A stretch of DNA of 64,000 nucleotides from Selenomonas ruminantium subsp. lactilytica TAM6421 (GCF_000284095.1 NC_017068.1:2480001-2544000); one strand, 5' to 3'. Counted from the stretch's first letter, positions 1 through 8,934 are shown. Numbers and translations: made by a program. The notes: generated from the sequence alone by a model not told the origin.

Positions 1-1454
1 AATTTTGGCTTTTTTTCAAAGTTCAATCTCTTCAGCCATTCCTCATGATATATATACTTTCCATTAGCTTTACGATATTCCACCAGCAGTCCATTTCTAT
101 TGCCCATGAAAAATATGGAGTCTCCCCATTCTGCCATGGGACCAAATGCACCATATCTTTCCAAATTTGGTTCCCATACTTTCTTTTCACAGGAAATTTT
201 CGTTAAACTTTCTGAAGTTATATCATACTCAAGAAAGGCCTCATTGGAAAACAGTGGAGGCATAATTATCTTATGTCCATCTTTGACTGGCAACAGATAA
301 TCCAGCCCCCAATCTGTAAGTTCTTCACTATTTGGTAACCGACATAGAACTTTCACCTTATCAGTATCCAAATCAGCCTCGCATAGTACACCAAACACAT
401 TTCTAACCGTGTATGTGAAATATATCTTTTGTCCATCGCGACATAATTCTCCAACCTGTGGACATTTAGGTAAATTCTTGAGATTACTATAGGGTGGATC
501 AATAACAGTTCTTACTGCACTACGCCCCCAGACTTTCCTAGGATTTCCAAAAGTCACATCTGAATATTCTAAGGCTCTTCCTACCTCTCCACTTTTATCA
601 TATATTGTGCTAGGAGACTCTAGAAATTTCCTTTTGACCTCTTCAAATGATAATTTCAAATCATTAGACAGCAATGCAACAGCCTTATCAAGTTCCTTAT
701 CAACCAACCACCAAACAGCACTATCTTTCCTTTCTTGTGTCAGGTAGATTAGATTCTCTATTAAAGTTACCGCGTGCTGACCAACAGACAGAAGTGTCTG
801 CGGCTGAATACATAACAATGCTACTTTCTTACCATATATAATTTCTTCCCACTCTTTAGGCAGTTTCGCTGACGTAGATTCCACAAAAGCATTTTCCAAC
901 CAAATCTCTAGAGACTGACCATAATTCACAAATGTGTACAGTGCAGCAAATTTGCCGGTTTCTTTAAACTTAACTTCATAAGGAGAAACATCTCCATAAT
1001 ATACATCTCCCCATGCCAATGCCCTATTAAAGTCCATACTTTCATCATGCACTGCCGTAGCAAGATGTATTTGCAGTGTCCACATATATGTCCGTTCAAG
1101 TTTTTTACGCTCATTTTCATCATCTACCGCTTCTATGAGCTTTCTAAGCGAACCATCATCAAACCACCAAAGCACAACACCTCGCATATTACTAGTACTG
1201 CATCCCAGTGCACTTAGCAAATTAATATAACTCTGTGCCCGTTCTATTATACTCGCATGATATTTAGCCTGGAAGTTAACACCAGCGTAAAAGACTACTA
1301 CTAACTTTTCATTAGCATAACTCAACCATGATTCCGGTAACGTATGCATAATCTTCAACTCATTTACATCCTTAGGAGCAATACTTATCCTATCTAACGA
1401 TAGCAATAACTCCGACCATCCTAGCCTTTTTATGTTCAATTCATTTATTATCAT
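1..1454 (-). CDS. Partial surface-glycan protein: two glycosyltransferase-like modules plus a propeller-like C-terminal part
   Basis: One unbroken frame reads from an ATG at 1454 leftward off the window edge: 484 codons, no stop, so the C-terminus is missing. I checked the frame codon by codon. Two copies of one module are visible. The first (about residues 45-190) has VVLWWFDDG and then RALAWGDVYYGD. The second (about 225-325) has SAVWWLVDKE and then RALEYSDVTFGN. Both resemble the C-terminal half of the CDP-glycerol-transferase-like protein at 11.7-13.0 kb (AFWWRPHPL, AIAWSDAYYGD). The second copy has lost the GD..S pattern. From about residue 335 the sequence turns into short beta-rich segments (DGQKIYFTYT, DGHKIIMPP, GDSIFFMGN) like beta-propeller blades. 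It starts 20 bases after the preceding gene, in the same operon. The substrate is unknown; a role in decorating or polymerising the surface glycan is inference. Confidence 0.75.
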   Translation of the reverse strand, partial: MIINELNIKRLGWSELLLSLDRISIAPKDVNELKIMHTLPESWLSYANEKLVVVFYAGVNFQAKYHASIIERAQSYINLLSALGCSTSNMRGVVLWWFDDGSLRKLIEAVDDENERKKLERTYMWTLQIHLATAVHDESMDFNRALAWGDVYYGDVSPYEVKFKETGKFAALYTFVNYGQSLEIWLENAFVESTSAKLPKEWEEIIYGKKVALLCIQPQTLLSVGQHAVTLIENLIYLTQERKDSAVWWLVDKELDKAVALLSNDLKLSFEEVKRKFLESPSTIYDKSGEVGRALEYSDVTFGNPRKVWGRSAVRTVIDPPYSNLKNLPKCPQVGELCRDGQKIYFTYTVRNVFGVLCEADLDTDKVKVLCRLPNSEELTDWGLDYLLPVKDGHKIIMPPLFSNEAFLEYDITSESLTKISCEKKVWEPNLERYGAFGPMAEWGDSIFFMGNRNGLLVEYRKANGKYIYHEEWLKRLNFEKKPK

Positions 1455-1474
1455 AGGTTATTCACTACTCTCAA

Positions 1475-3472
1475 CTAAAACATTATGCAATCAACTGTTC
1501 TTCTTGCCATATTCACTGTATACTTATTATCATTAAACAAGTTAATAATATGCCGAGCTAACCAATCACAATTAGGTATACTTTTTTCACTAAAGTATCC
1601 ATTCCCCAACCCTAGATAATGCTTACTAGCAAAAAGTCCCGCTTGAAACAACTTTTTCATGCACTCATCTTGATTCCTTACTAATACGTTATACCGCCAG
1701 TCATGCATCCCATCAGGCAATGCATTAGGCAATTTCTTGTAAATTTTATTAATAGCAGCCTTATGTGTCACAATATGTGCTAGTTCTGTAAGCACTTCCT
1801 GCTCATAATCTTCCCCCGGCATCTGTGCCGGATCTGTCCAGTTATCTAGCAAAATATCCCACTCTGCACTTTTATGTTCCGCATGACATCTCTTTATAGA
1901 AGCATCAAAAGCCACATCTGCAGCCTCTGTATCTCCCTCCAAATGATACCTTTCATATTTCCACGTTTTTTTCAAGAATGCGAATGCCCCCTTGCCTACG
2001 CATACTGGCTTAGTATTACCCGTGCTATAGATAGTAAGATCTGCCTGACAATCCTCCCCTCGCCAATCTGGCAGTGCAAGGCAACGGTCATCAACAATGA
2101 TAACTGAAGGAAATCTCTTTCTTACTTCTTGGAAAAATTCACTATGATCTCCCATTTCACCATAGGTACGGTTATAATGAAGAACTTTGATATCTGGTCT
2201 AGATACAAGAAAAGACAATATTTCATCTTCATCAGGTACCCACGTGCCAAACTCTATATCACAAAAAAGGAAATCCATGCCTGCTTTTTTGTATATAGCT
2301 GGCACACACTCGCAAATGTTAGCAGGCATCAAAACAGTACCTTGAATATGATTTGAAAGAATAAAATTATAGAGAATTGCAGATGCTCTGATGCCTATAA
2401 TTCTTCTGCATTCTTTACTTGCGCTGTGGCGCGCTTTGCGCTGTGGCGCGGCCAGAATCTTTGCAATCCTAGCCGCGCCCTTGCCATCAAATACTCCAGC
2501 AAATTGAGCCCTCGCAAAATTTCGATTTTCAATATCCAAAAAATACAACAGGAAGTGTTCTATCCTTTGGCAAACTTTCTCCGACTCCTTACGAAAATCT
2601 CCTGCATATGGAGCCAACCCTTTTTCGTCCATGATATGGCATTGATTCAAATGATTATCCACAAAAGCAAAACTGATACAGGGAATACCTACTGTCATTG
2701 CCTCACTCATGGAACTAGAGCCGGGGGCAATACAAATATCGCAGGAAGCGTACAGTGCTCCCATATCCTTAGTCCATCCCTGCAAACGAATACAATCATA
2801 CTGTGCTGAAAACTCCTGAAGTTCCTCCAGATAATCTTTTTCGTAATACAGCCCGCACTGAACGATTAATTCCAAGGCAAGCAATTGCTTGTCCTGCACT
2901 ATTCTTTTCAACAGAGCCAGTTCTATGTGCAAAGGGTCTGTGGCTCCTGTGGTGATAAGTATCCGTCTTGCTTTTAAACGCAAATGCTTAACCTTGGCAT
3001 GCAATATTTCTTCCCGCACTGGATAGTAAGCCGGCCCGATATACAGTTCAGTTTTGCTTGTCAGCAGACCTTGATAGGATTCCTTCCCCGCCTCCAAATT
3101 GTAGTTGATTATGTTTGCAATAGGGTAATCGAAAGCATAGAGGTCATCCATATAGCAAGCATTATGCGCCGCATCAGACAATAGAGCCATTGCTTTGCTA
3201 TCAATGCGGTAGGTATCTATAAAAACAGTGGCCTGCTCTTGCCCTTTCAGCCATTCAGCAGCCTCTGTAGCGTCCCAGCCTAAAGGCTCGGCTATCTTTT
3301 CCAGCTGATGCAAAGGATATCCTTGTTCCCTGACTGCACCTGCATCCGCATCCGGCGCCAGAAGGAAACACACTTCTTCCCCTCGCCGCCTGAGTTCATG
3401 GGCAATGGCAAAACAGCGCATATAATGCCCCATGCCTATTTTTCCATTGCCGTCCGCCCTGATAACCACCAT
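1475..3472 (-). CDS. pseG: PseG-type UDP-sugar hydrolase fused to a DegT/DnrJ/EryC1-type PLP domain
   Basis: A 665-residue fusion. Residues 1 to about 340 are PseG, which removes UDP from UDP-2,4-diacetamido-2,4,6-trideoxy-L-altrose in pseudaminic acid synthesis. The nucleotide-sugar signature GMGHYMRC near residue 13 carries the expected catalytic His, and PGSSSMSEAM near 250 marks the C-terminal Rossmann lobe. Residues about 352-665 match the sugar aminotransferase fold (GTVLMPANICECVPA, then FCDIE, then IIVDDRCLA). The stretch STGNTKPVCVGKGAFAFL aligns with the Schiff-base region of PseC, placing Lys488 where the PLP lysine belongs, so the domain may be active. I chose ATG 3472 because GAGGTGG lies just upstream; a longer start at 3496 has no ribosome site. 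The domain junction is encoded by a GC-rich 15-bp direct repeat. Single-domain PseG proteins are about 270-340 residues. What the extra domain acts on is unknown. Confidence 0.87.
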   Translation of the reverse strand: MVVIRADGNGKIGMGHYMRCFAIAHELRRRGEEVCFLLAPDADAGAVREQGYPLHQLEKIAEPLGWDATEAAEWLKGQEQATVFIDTYRIDSKAMALLSDAAHNACYMDDLYAFDYPIANIINYNLEAGKESYQGLLTSKTELYIGPAYYPVREEILHAKVKHLRLKARRILITTGATDPLHIELALLKRIVQDKQLLALELIVQCGLYYEKDYLEELQEFSAQYDCIRLQGWTKDMGALYASCDICIAPGSSSMSEAMTVGIPCISFAFVDNHLNQCHIMDEKGLAPYAGDFRKESEKVCQRIEHFLLYFLDIENRNFARAQFAGVFDGKGAARIAKILAAPQRKARHSASKECRRIIGIRASAILYNFILSNHIQGTVLMPANICECVPAIYKKAGMDFLFCDIEFGTWVPDEDEILSFLVSRPDIKVLHYNRTYGEMGDHSEFFQEVRKRFPSVIIVDDRCLALPDWRGEDCQADLTIYSTGNTKPVCVGKGAFAFLKKTWKYERYHLEGDTEAADVAFDASIKRCHAEHKSAEWDILLDNWTDPAQMPGEDYEQEVLTELAHIVTHKAAINKIYKKLPNALPDGMHDWRYNVLVRNQDECMKKLFQAGLFASKHYLGLGNGYFSEKSIPNCDWLARHIINLFNDNKYTVNMARRTVDCIMF

Positions 3473-3497
3473 GGCTGAATCCCACCTCTGCTGCAAA

Positions 3498-4190
3498 TCA
3501 CTTTTTCAGCGTAATCAGGAAATCCTGATCCTGATAGCTGCCATTCTCATGTGTCTGAGTCACTGTATCCACCGTAATCTCACTAAAATCGGCAAAAAGC
3601 TCCTGCACCTCATCCCTTGTGAAGAAATGCATAAGCATACCGTCCTCCTTAGCTGCGGACTTGGCTGTCTCCTGTTCCTCCAGCATGAAAGTACGTTCCT
3701 CAACCTCTTTTGCATCGCGCCTTTTGGCATCTTGACAGCGGTAATCTTCCACAGTCCTTATGAGCACCAATGCCAAAGCATTTTTTTTCAGCACCCTGTA
3801 TATTTCTCGCACACTTTCTTTGATATGTGTCTTGTCCATATAGTAAAGGACGCCCCAGCAGATCAGACCATCAAAATAATCATCTTCAAAAGGCAGGTTG
3901 TAGGTTGTGGTCTCTATAATGTTGCCAACAAACTGGCTGTAATCCAGTTGCTCCAGTATATCTTTTGTATAGGACACGGCAGAAGCAGAGAAATCCCCTC
4001 CGTATGGAACGATGTTCGTATCGGCAAGATAAATCACATGCCGTCCCGCTCCACAACCTAAATCCAATATTTTTTCCTTTCCATTACAAATAAAATTTTT
4101 ACGCACGAAGCGTATGACATTTTCAGCAGGATATTTAATGCGATGCCTTGCTTCCTTATAAAGTTCATTCCATAGTTTTCTATTTTCCAT
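3498..4190 (-). CDS. Class I SAM-dependent methyltransferase
   Basis: A 230-residue methyltransferase. The SAM-binding motif I is plain (ILDLGCGAGRHVIYLA, near residue 39), followed by the acidic turn (YGGDFSASAV) and a motif resembling Methyltransf_11 post-I (LPFEDDYFDGLICWGVLYY). It starts inside the end of the upstream FrhB-like gene (11-base overlap) and stops 25 bases before the pseG fusion, so it is translated as part of the glycan operon. Because it sits between a redox-type protein and PseG, an O- or N-methylation of the finished or activated sugar is a fair inference; the substrate cannot be read from sequence. It differs from the second methylase at 8.9-9.6 kb. Confidence 0.85.
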   Translation of the reverse strand: MENRKLWNELYKEARHRIKYPAENVIRFVRKNFICNGKEKILDLGCGAGRHVIYLADTNIVPYGGDFSASAVSYTKDILEQLDYSQFVGNIIETTTYNLPFEDDYFDGLICWGVLYYMDKTHIKESVREIYRVLKKNALALVLIRTVEDYRCQDAKRRDAKEVEERTFMLEEQETAKSAAKEDGMLMHFFTRDEVQELFADFSEITVDTVTQTHENGSYQDQDFLITLKK

Positions 4191-5286
4191 TTGTTGACCT
4201 TTCCTCCATGATTAGTTCGTATGCTGATTTGAAACCTTCATCCCATACTTTTTGCTGAAATTTCTCCCATATAGCAGGGCGCATCTTAGACTGAAACAAA
4301 TCCTTAGAACTACATACGCCCTCTTCCAAAGTCACTGGAAAGACGTTGTTGCCCTTGGAAACTTCAGACAGGATTTTTTCCGCTTTTTCAGTCAAAGTCA
4401 CCACCATAGAAATGCCACGGTCATCATCCATGTTTTGCTTGATCTTATTAATGTTCCAGGCGTCTCCGATGTAAAAATCCCCGGCATGTTCCCTCTTACG
4501 GAAAGGACAGTCATAGCAAGCCTGATTAAGAGAGTAGTTATTTAGGAATACAAACATATAGGAATCGTTTGTATTCCTAAACGAAGACAAATATTCATCG
4601 TGGGCGTACTGTATTTTCATTTGTGCTTCCCACCAACCACGTCGCTTGTAACGGAAATGCACATAGCGTATTACATCCTCATGTCCATGATAATCTCGCA
4701 AATACGACTGCCAAATATGCACTGCAGGCACACCGTGGCAAAACACCTCTAGTGTCAGCAGATTTTCATAATCCTGCCCCAAACAGCCATGCAAGCCAGC
4801 TATCTGGCAGGGAGTTCCCGCATAAAGAACCAAACGCCCCGAACGCAAATCTTCTTCCACCTCGTGGAAGGTATTGCATGTATCTGCCTGTATGTACTTG
4901 CTCTCCATGCACTGATAGATATCATCCGGGTTCTTTATCCGCACCATGTTGACCGCAGTATATTCGTTGCACCATGCTGCGCCATACACCACACCATGCT
5001 TAGAGAAGACATAATCGGATAAGGCCTTGAAAAAACCTCCTGACGAGGAAACGCCCCTATCAAAGAAATTATTGTTCACAAACAGATCAGCTTTCCTCAT
5101 GGAATGCTGGGGAATAACAGCCTTGCCAGCCACCGGACAGACTCTCTCACAAGCACCACACTCAGTACACAGTTCTCTATCTATGCGTGGCTTCAATCCT
5201 CCCGTCTCTTCCTTCAAGGCTATAGCTCCCATAGGACAAGCCACCCTACAGGCACCACAGCCGGTGCATTTCTCATCTGCAACCAT
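4180..5286 (-). CDS. FrhB/FdhB-family (coenzyme F420 hydrogenase beta-like) ferredoxin-domain protein
   Basis: A 368-residue protein. Two ferredoxin-type clusters at the N-terminus (CTGCGACRVACP and CTECGACERVCP, residues about 8-55) should bind two 4Fe-4S centres. They are followed by the FrhB/FdhB N- and C-terminal domains (LVLYAGTPCQIAGL, then CHGVP, and CYDCPFRKREHAGDFYIGDAW). Proteins of this family in glycan clusters often stand next to polysaccharide pyruvyltransferase-like proteins, as here; their reaction there is not established. F420 itself is not expected in this organism, so flavin or ferredoxin electron transfer is more likely. Start: ATG 5286 sits six bases after GGAGGG and overlaps the upstream stop by 14 bases; a TTG one codon earlier is less likely. 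Confidence 0.85.
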   Translation of the reverse strand: MVADEKCTGCGACRVACPMGAIALKEETGGLKPRIDRELCTECGACERVCPVAGKAVIPQHSMRKADLFVNNNFFDRGVSSSGGFFKALSDYVFSKHGVVYGAAWCNEYTAVNMVRIKNPDDIYQCMESKYIQADTCNTFHEVEEDLRSGRLVLYAGTPCQIAGLHGCLGQDYENLLTLEVFCHGVPAVHIWQSYLRDYHGHEDVIRYVHFRYKRRGWWEAQMKIQYAHDEYLSSFRNTNDSYMFVFLNNYSLNQACYDCPFRKREHAGDFYIGDAWNINKIKQNMDDDRGISMVVTLTEKAEKILSEVSKGNNVFPVTLEEGVCSSKDLFQSKMRPAIWEKFQQKVWDEGFKSAYELIMEERSTNGK

Positions 5287-6388
5287 CAAGAGCCCTCCTC
5301 AGCTTATCCCGAGATTCTTCTATATCAACCTTCATATATTTCCCAACAGTCTCAAAATCTATTGCCGTCTTATAAATTTCCTCTATCTCGTTTGCCTGAT
5401 GAGCAATACGGCCAAGCAAGCCAAACTTCTTTAAGATACCTTCCTTACGTGGATTCTCCAAATTGTCATTGTAAGTAATGAACGGTCGCTGGAATTTCAA
5501 GGAAAAAGCTGTGCCATGGAAGGAATGGGTTAGGACAAAAGAAGCATTGGCAATAAGCGAAAGCCATTCACGAGGGCCTACATCCACCACATTTTCGATA
5601 TAATCTGCAAACCGGGGCTGCATCATGCCAAATAGAGCAACCTTCAGCCCCGTAAGGCGATGAAGTTCCTCAAGCATGGGCAGCATATGCTCCATTTCTT
5701 CATCCAAAGTAGCATAACAAGCAATATAGTCTCCCCTACTGCATTCTCCGAAAGAAGACTCTCTGGCAACTGCCTCCCAATCCTCCCTACTCACCAGGAG
5801 GGTTGGATCTAACATCACGCCAATCCTATCCTTCATATGCGGCAAATGCTCAGACAGATAATCAGCCCCTGCTTGCTCCCTAATGTAAACTTGACGGAAT
5901 TTTTCTATATGCTGTGCATAGTTTCCCAACTTCTCCCACTTGCAACGACCAATAGAAGAAGCCAACGCTACCTTATTGTGAGAATCCGTAAAAGCCAGAA
6001 AGTATGCACTGGAAGCCATGCGAAAATTCACATTCCAGATTTGGTCGCTGCCAGTGGCATAGATATCATAATCCGTGTTTCCTTTCAGTTCCTCCTCAGA
6101 ACTGTACAGGCGCGGACTAAGATTGTATAAAGGCAACCAGCTTTCAAAAGCTGCTTTTCGCCTCACTAACTCCCCGCGAAATCTTTTCGCAATCTCAGCA
6201 TCTTCTTCAGATGGCTTATATAGCTTATATGAACGGTTGTTATCAACACGCGGATGTCTGAAATCAATAAGTTCACATTCATAACCCAATGCCTCAATAT
6301 TTTTCTGTCCTGCATACGACTGCAACATCGAGCCATAATTGAACCAGTTATGCAATGTAATAATGCCAACCCTTTTCTTCTCCATCAT
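5273..6388 (-). CDS. Polysaccharide pyruvyltransferase family protein
   Basis: About 371 residues, of the PS_pyruv_trans family (CsaB/WcaK type). It begins with the typical GIITLHNWFNYGSMLQSYA and has YATGSDQIWNVNF near residue 115, then LTHSFHGTAFSLKFQRPFI near residue 288. The S-F-H-G region is the family's most conserved part. Known members transfer pyruvate from PEP to sugar hydroxyls, but many in glycan clusters act on unknown substrates. It is preceded by AGGAG with two adjacent ATG codons (6388 and 6385), either of which could start it. Its end overlaps the FrhB-like gene, the usual pairing of these two families, which suggests the two proteins work together on one sugar. Confidence 0.87.
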   Translation of the reverse strand: MMEKKRVGIITLHNWFNYGSMLQSYAGQKNIEALGYECELIDFRHPRVDNNRSYKLYKPSEEDAEIAKRFRGELVRRKAAFESWLPLYNLSPRLYSSEEELKGNTDYDIYATGSDQIWNVNFRMASSAYFLAFTDSHNKVALASSIGRCKWEKLGNYAQHIEKFRQVYIREQAGADYLSEHLPHMKDRIGVMLDPTLLVSREDWEAVARESSFGECSRGDYIACYATLDEEMEHMLPMLEELHRLTGLKVALFGMMQPRFADYIENVVDVGPREWLSLIANASFVLTHSFHGTAFSLKFQRPFITYNDNLENPRKEGILKKFGLLGRIAHQANEIEEIYKTAIDFETVGKYMKVDIEESRDKLRRALDGCR

Positions 6389-6423
6389 GTCCACTCCTGC
6401 TAAAATATGAGATGAGCATTTTA

Positions 6424-7182
6424 TCAGACATGATATGTCTGATGTATATTTAACATTTCAGTCCAAGCCAGCCAGTGCTCCGTCATGCAGGAAGCAATCT
6501 TGGCCGTGTCTTCTGCTCCGATATTGAAAAGAACGTCCAAAACCGAAAGATATGGAACAAATTGTCCAGTACTATTATTATATTGTCTATAAGGTATAGG
6601 AACCGCATCCTGGAAATACACTGGAATATCACGCAACGGGAAAACACCATCTTCATTCATATAGGGAAACGAACCGTGTGCTTGATAAAAGCTGTCCGCA
6701 TGAACTTCATGCAAAAGATTCTTCACAAGTTCTGAGCGCGCTCCTATAGCGTGAAGTTCAGAACTCCGTATAAATTCAGTTTTAGCTCCTATAAGAGAAC
6801 TTATGCATTCTATCAACTCCATATTTTGTTTTGCTAAATTTTCTTTAGGCTGCACTATCAATGGCTCTATTTTGTCTTTATATGCTGAGAAATATGGCGT
6901 TTTGTGATAGTTTAATTCTATACTTTTCCACAACTTGGTACGCCACGGCAAGTCCTCCCGGATTTCGACCTCATTTATTTTCTGCTGATATACGCCCTTT
7001 TTCTTGACTGGAACTGTAATGTCAGTAACATTTTGTTTTCCAAAAAGCAATCTGTTTCTTTGATGGTAGCTTTTTCGAACAAACTGAAAATCATCACAAA
7101 AGACGAATAAATCCACTTTCATTATCAGTTCAAAATATCCAAGCCAAGGAAGAAAAGTCGGCTGCATCATCGCTACTTTCAC
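6424..7182 (-). CDS. WbqC family protein
   Basis: A 252-residue WbqC-like protein. The N-terminus (MKVAMMQPTFLPWLGYFEL) and the following DDFQFVRKSYHQRNRL are diagnostic of the family, with TDITVPVKK next. WbqC genes recur in O-antigen and other glycan clusters. The biochemical role is unproven, though a transferase-type role in amino-sugar modification has been suggested from context. Translation appears to start at GTG 7182, nine bases after GGAG, immediately downstream of the pseI stop, so it is coupled to pseI. Base composition is clearly AT-rich compared with the housekeeping genes from 13.2 kb rightward. Confidence 0.85.
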   Translation of the reverse strand: MKVAMMQPTFLPWLGYFELIMKVDLFVFCDDFQFVRKSYHQRNRLLFGKQNVTDITVPVKKKGVYQQKINEVEIREDLPWRTKLWKSIELNYHKTPYFSAYKDKIEPLIVQPKENLAKQNMELIECISSLIGAKTEFIRSSELHAIGARSELVKNLLHEVHADSFYQAHGSFPYMNEDGVFPLRDIPVYFQDAVPIPYRQYNNSTGQFVPYLSVLDVLFNIGAEDTAKIASCMTEHWLAWTEMLNIHQTYHV

Positions 7183-7188
7183 TTTATC

Positions 7189-8220
7189 TCACTCCACAAG
7201 TTCCCACGAAAGAGGTGTTCCAAAGGCAATGTCAACTTTCGCCGTCTTGCCCAACACCTGGGGCAGGTATTTGGGTGGCAAGCCATCATATGGACGTATG
7301 CTACGAACGTTCTCATTAGTAAGTATCGTCCCTGCCGGAATATCCTGCACTGCAAAAAGGCTACGGCGGCACTTGTACTCCTCTGCCTCTGCTTCAGTTG
7401 GCCCATACTGGACTTTTCCCCGCATCAATGCCGCTTTTTGCACCGCATCTACCATAGCCTTAAACTCTGCAGGCTCCATCGAAAAGGCTGAATCCTGGCT
7501 TTTTTCCTGCCTTGAAAGGCAAAAATGCTTTTCAATTACACATGCTCCCTGGGCAACAGCCATCACATCCGCTATATATCCCATGCTATGGTCAGAAAGC
7601 CCCAAAGGTACACCAAAAGCCTGCATATCGGTTAAAGTAGCAAGATTTAGATTTTCTGGATTAGTAGGGTACTCACTGCAACATTTCAATAAAACGACAT
7701 CGTCATTGCCCACTCGATGGCAAGCCTTCAATGCATCTTGAATTTCTTCCTTTGTCCCCATTCCACAACTTATAATCATGGTCTTGCCGAGTCTTGCTGC
7801 ATATTCAATCAAAGGAATATCCACTAGCTCAAAAGACGCAACCTTATAAGCTTCGCAGTTCATTCCAGACAAAAAATCAACTGCCGTAGAGTCAAAAGGT
7901 GTACTCAAAAAGTCCAAGCCAAGCTTCTCACAGTATTCCTTAATCCTAGGCTGCCATTCCCAAGGAGTGAAAGCCTCCATATAAAGGTCATGAAGATTAT
8001 AACCATCCCACAATCCTCCATGGATTTGAAAACAAGGAGCATCACAATCAATAGTAATAGTATCCGCTGTATATGTTTGTATTTTGAGGCAATCTGCACC
8101 AGCCTCTTTTGCCGCTTCTACAATCGCCATCGCTCTTTCTAATTTTCCAGCATGGTTGGCACTCATCTCTGCTATGATGTAGATACCACCCCTATTTATC
8201 TTTTCATGTAGTTGAAACAT
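7189..8220 (-). CDS. pseI: Pseudaminic acid synthase PseI
   Basis: A 343-residue NeuB-family enzyme that condenses 2,4-diacetamido-2,4,6-trideoxy-L-altrose with PEP to give pseudaminic acid. The TIM-barrel synthase domain occupies residues about 1-270 (IYIIAEMSANHAG, DCLKIQTYTADT, FLSTPFD, YKVASFEL, GLSDHSMG, VIEKHF). The last 60 or so residues form the SAF/antifreeze-like cap (SLFAVQDIPAGTILTNENVRS). The AEMSANHAG start is typical of PseI rather than sialic or legionaminic acid synthases. GAGGCGAGT precedes the ATG. It lies directly downstream of pseF, which uses its product. Confidence 0.93.
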   Translation of the reverse strand: MFQLHEKINRGGIYIIAEMSANHAGKLERAMAIVEAAKEAGADCLKIQTYTADTITIDCDAPCFQIHGGLWDGYNLHDLYMEAFTPWEWQPRIKEYCEKLGLDFLSTPFDSTAVDFLSGMNCEAYKVASFELVDIPLIEYAARLGKTMIISCGMGTKEEIQDALKACHRVGNDDVVLLKCCSEYPTNPENLNLATLTDMQAFGVPLGLSDHSMGYIADVMAVAQGACVIEKHFCLSRQEKSQDSAFSMEPAEFKAMVDAVQKAALMRGKVQYGPTEAEAEEYKCRRSLFAVQDIPAGTILTNENVRSIRPYDGLPPKYLPQVLGKTAKVDIAFGTPLSWELVE

Positions 8221-8227
8221 ACTCGCC

Positions 8228-8908
8228 TCATTCCTTTTGCTGCATTAATTGAAATTTCAATTCCGCCAGCTTCCAGTCTGATGGATTATCTATATCTTGC
8301 ACCTCAAGTTCCGGCAAAATATAAGGTGCGATGCGATCATCTCTGAATTCCATTTCGTCAGACAGCCTGTAAAAAGCAAATTGCCCTGCATCATGATAGA
8401 CCGGCTCCAAATCTTGACTGCGAGTTGTATAAAATTCAGGGTAAGCGTAAACAAGATATCCATCACGAATGACGTTACTTCGCTGAGGGGGAAATGAATA
8501 CTCTGCTACCGCCAATACCTGCTCAATATCTCCACTTAATATTTTGTGTGCCTGCCTTAGTTTCTCTCCACTCACAAAAGGGGCAGTAGCATACAAGCAA
8601 CACATCTCTTGAAAAAATCTCCCCCGAGCTCTATATGCATCAAGCACCTCACGCAAAACATCATCCACCGTACTACAATCGTCAGATGTGTCATCACTAC
8701 GAAAAAAAGGAACCTGTGCTCCAAAGGACTGCGATATATCAGCTATCTCAGTGTCATCAGTAGAAACGATAACCTCTTCAAAAAGATTACTTTCTAAAGC
8801 TGCAATGATACTATAAGCTATAATAGGCTTACCACAAAAACTTCTAATATTTTTTCTTGGTATACGCTTACTCCCTCCACGAGCGGGAATAATTGCAATA
8901 GCGCTCAA
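8228..8908 (-). CDS. pseF: CMP-pseudaminic acid cytidylyltransferase PseF
   Basis: A 226-residue nucleotidyltransferase that activates pseudaminic acid with CTP. The nucleotide-binding loop IPARGGSKRIPRKNIRSF near residue 7 is typical of the CMP-sialate/CMP-pseudaminate synthetase family, and VSTDDTEIA near 48 is the metal-site region. The start codon is TTG (8908-8906), ten bases after GGAGG; no ATG fits the conserved N-terminus. Eight bases separate it from pseI. Together with pseB, pseC, pseG and pseI it supplies all pathway steps but the N-acetyltransferase. Confidence 0.92.
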   Translation of the reverse strand: MSAIAIIPARGGSKRIPRKNIRSFCGKPIIAYSIIAALESNLFEEVIVSTDDTEIADISQSFGAQVPFFRSDDTSDDCSTVDDVLREVLDAYRARGRFFQEMCCLYATAPFVSGEKLRQAHKILSGDIEQVLAVAEYSFPPQRSNVIRDGYLVYAYPEFYTTRSQDLEPVYHDAGQFAFYRLSDEMEFRDDRIAPYILPELEVQDIDNPSDWKLAELKFQLMQQKE

Positions 8909-8934
8909 ATGTTATACACCTCCGCTTGGAACTG

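Noticed and set aside
926-1123. A 65-codon minus-strand frame inside the left-edge gene
   Set aside because: It is another frame of the long open gene at 1-1454, which is uninterrupted and has related modules elsewhere.
1-1454. The idea that the left edge is non-coding or a broken gene, as no complete frame is seen there
   Set aside because: A codon-by-codon check shows no stop in the frame from 1454 to position 3; the gene only lacks its end because the window stops.
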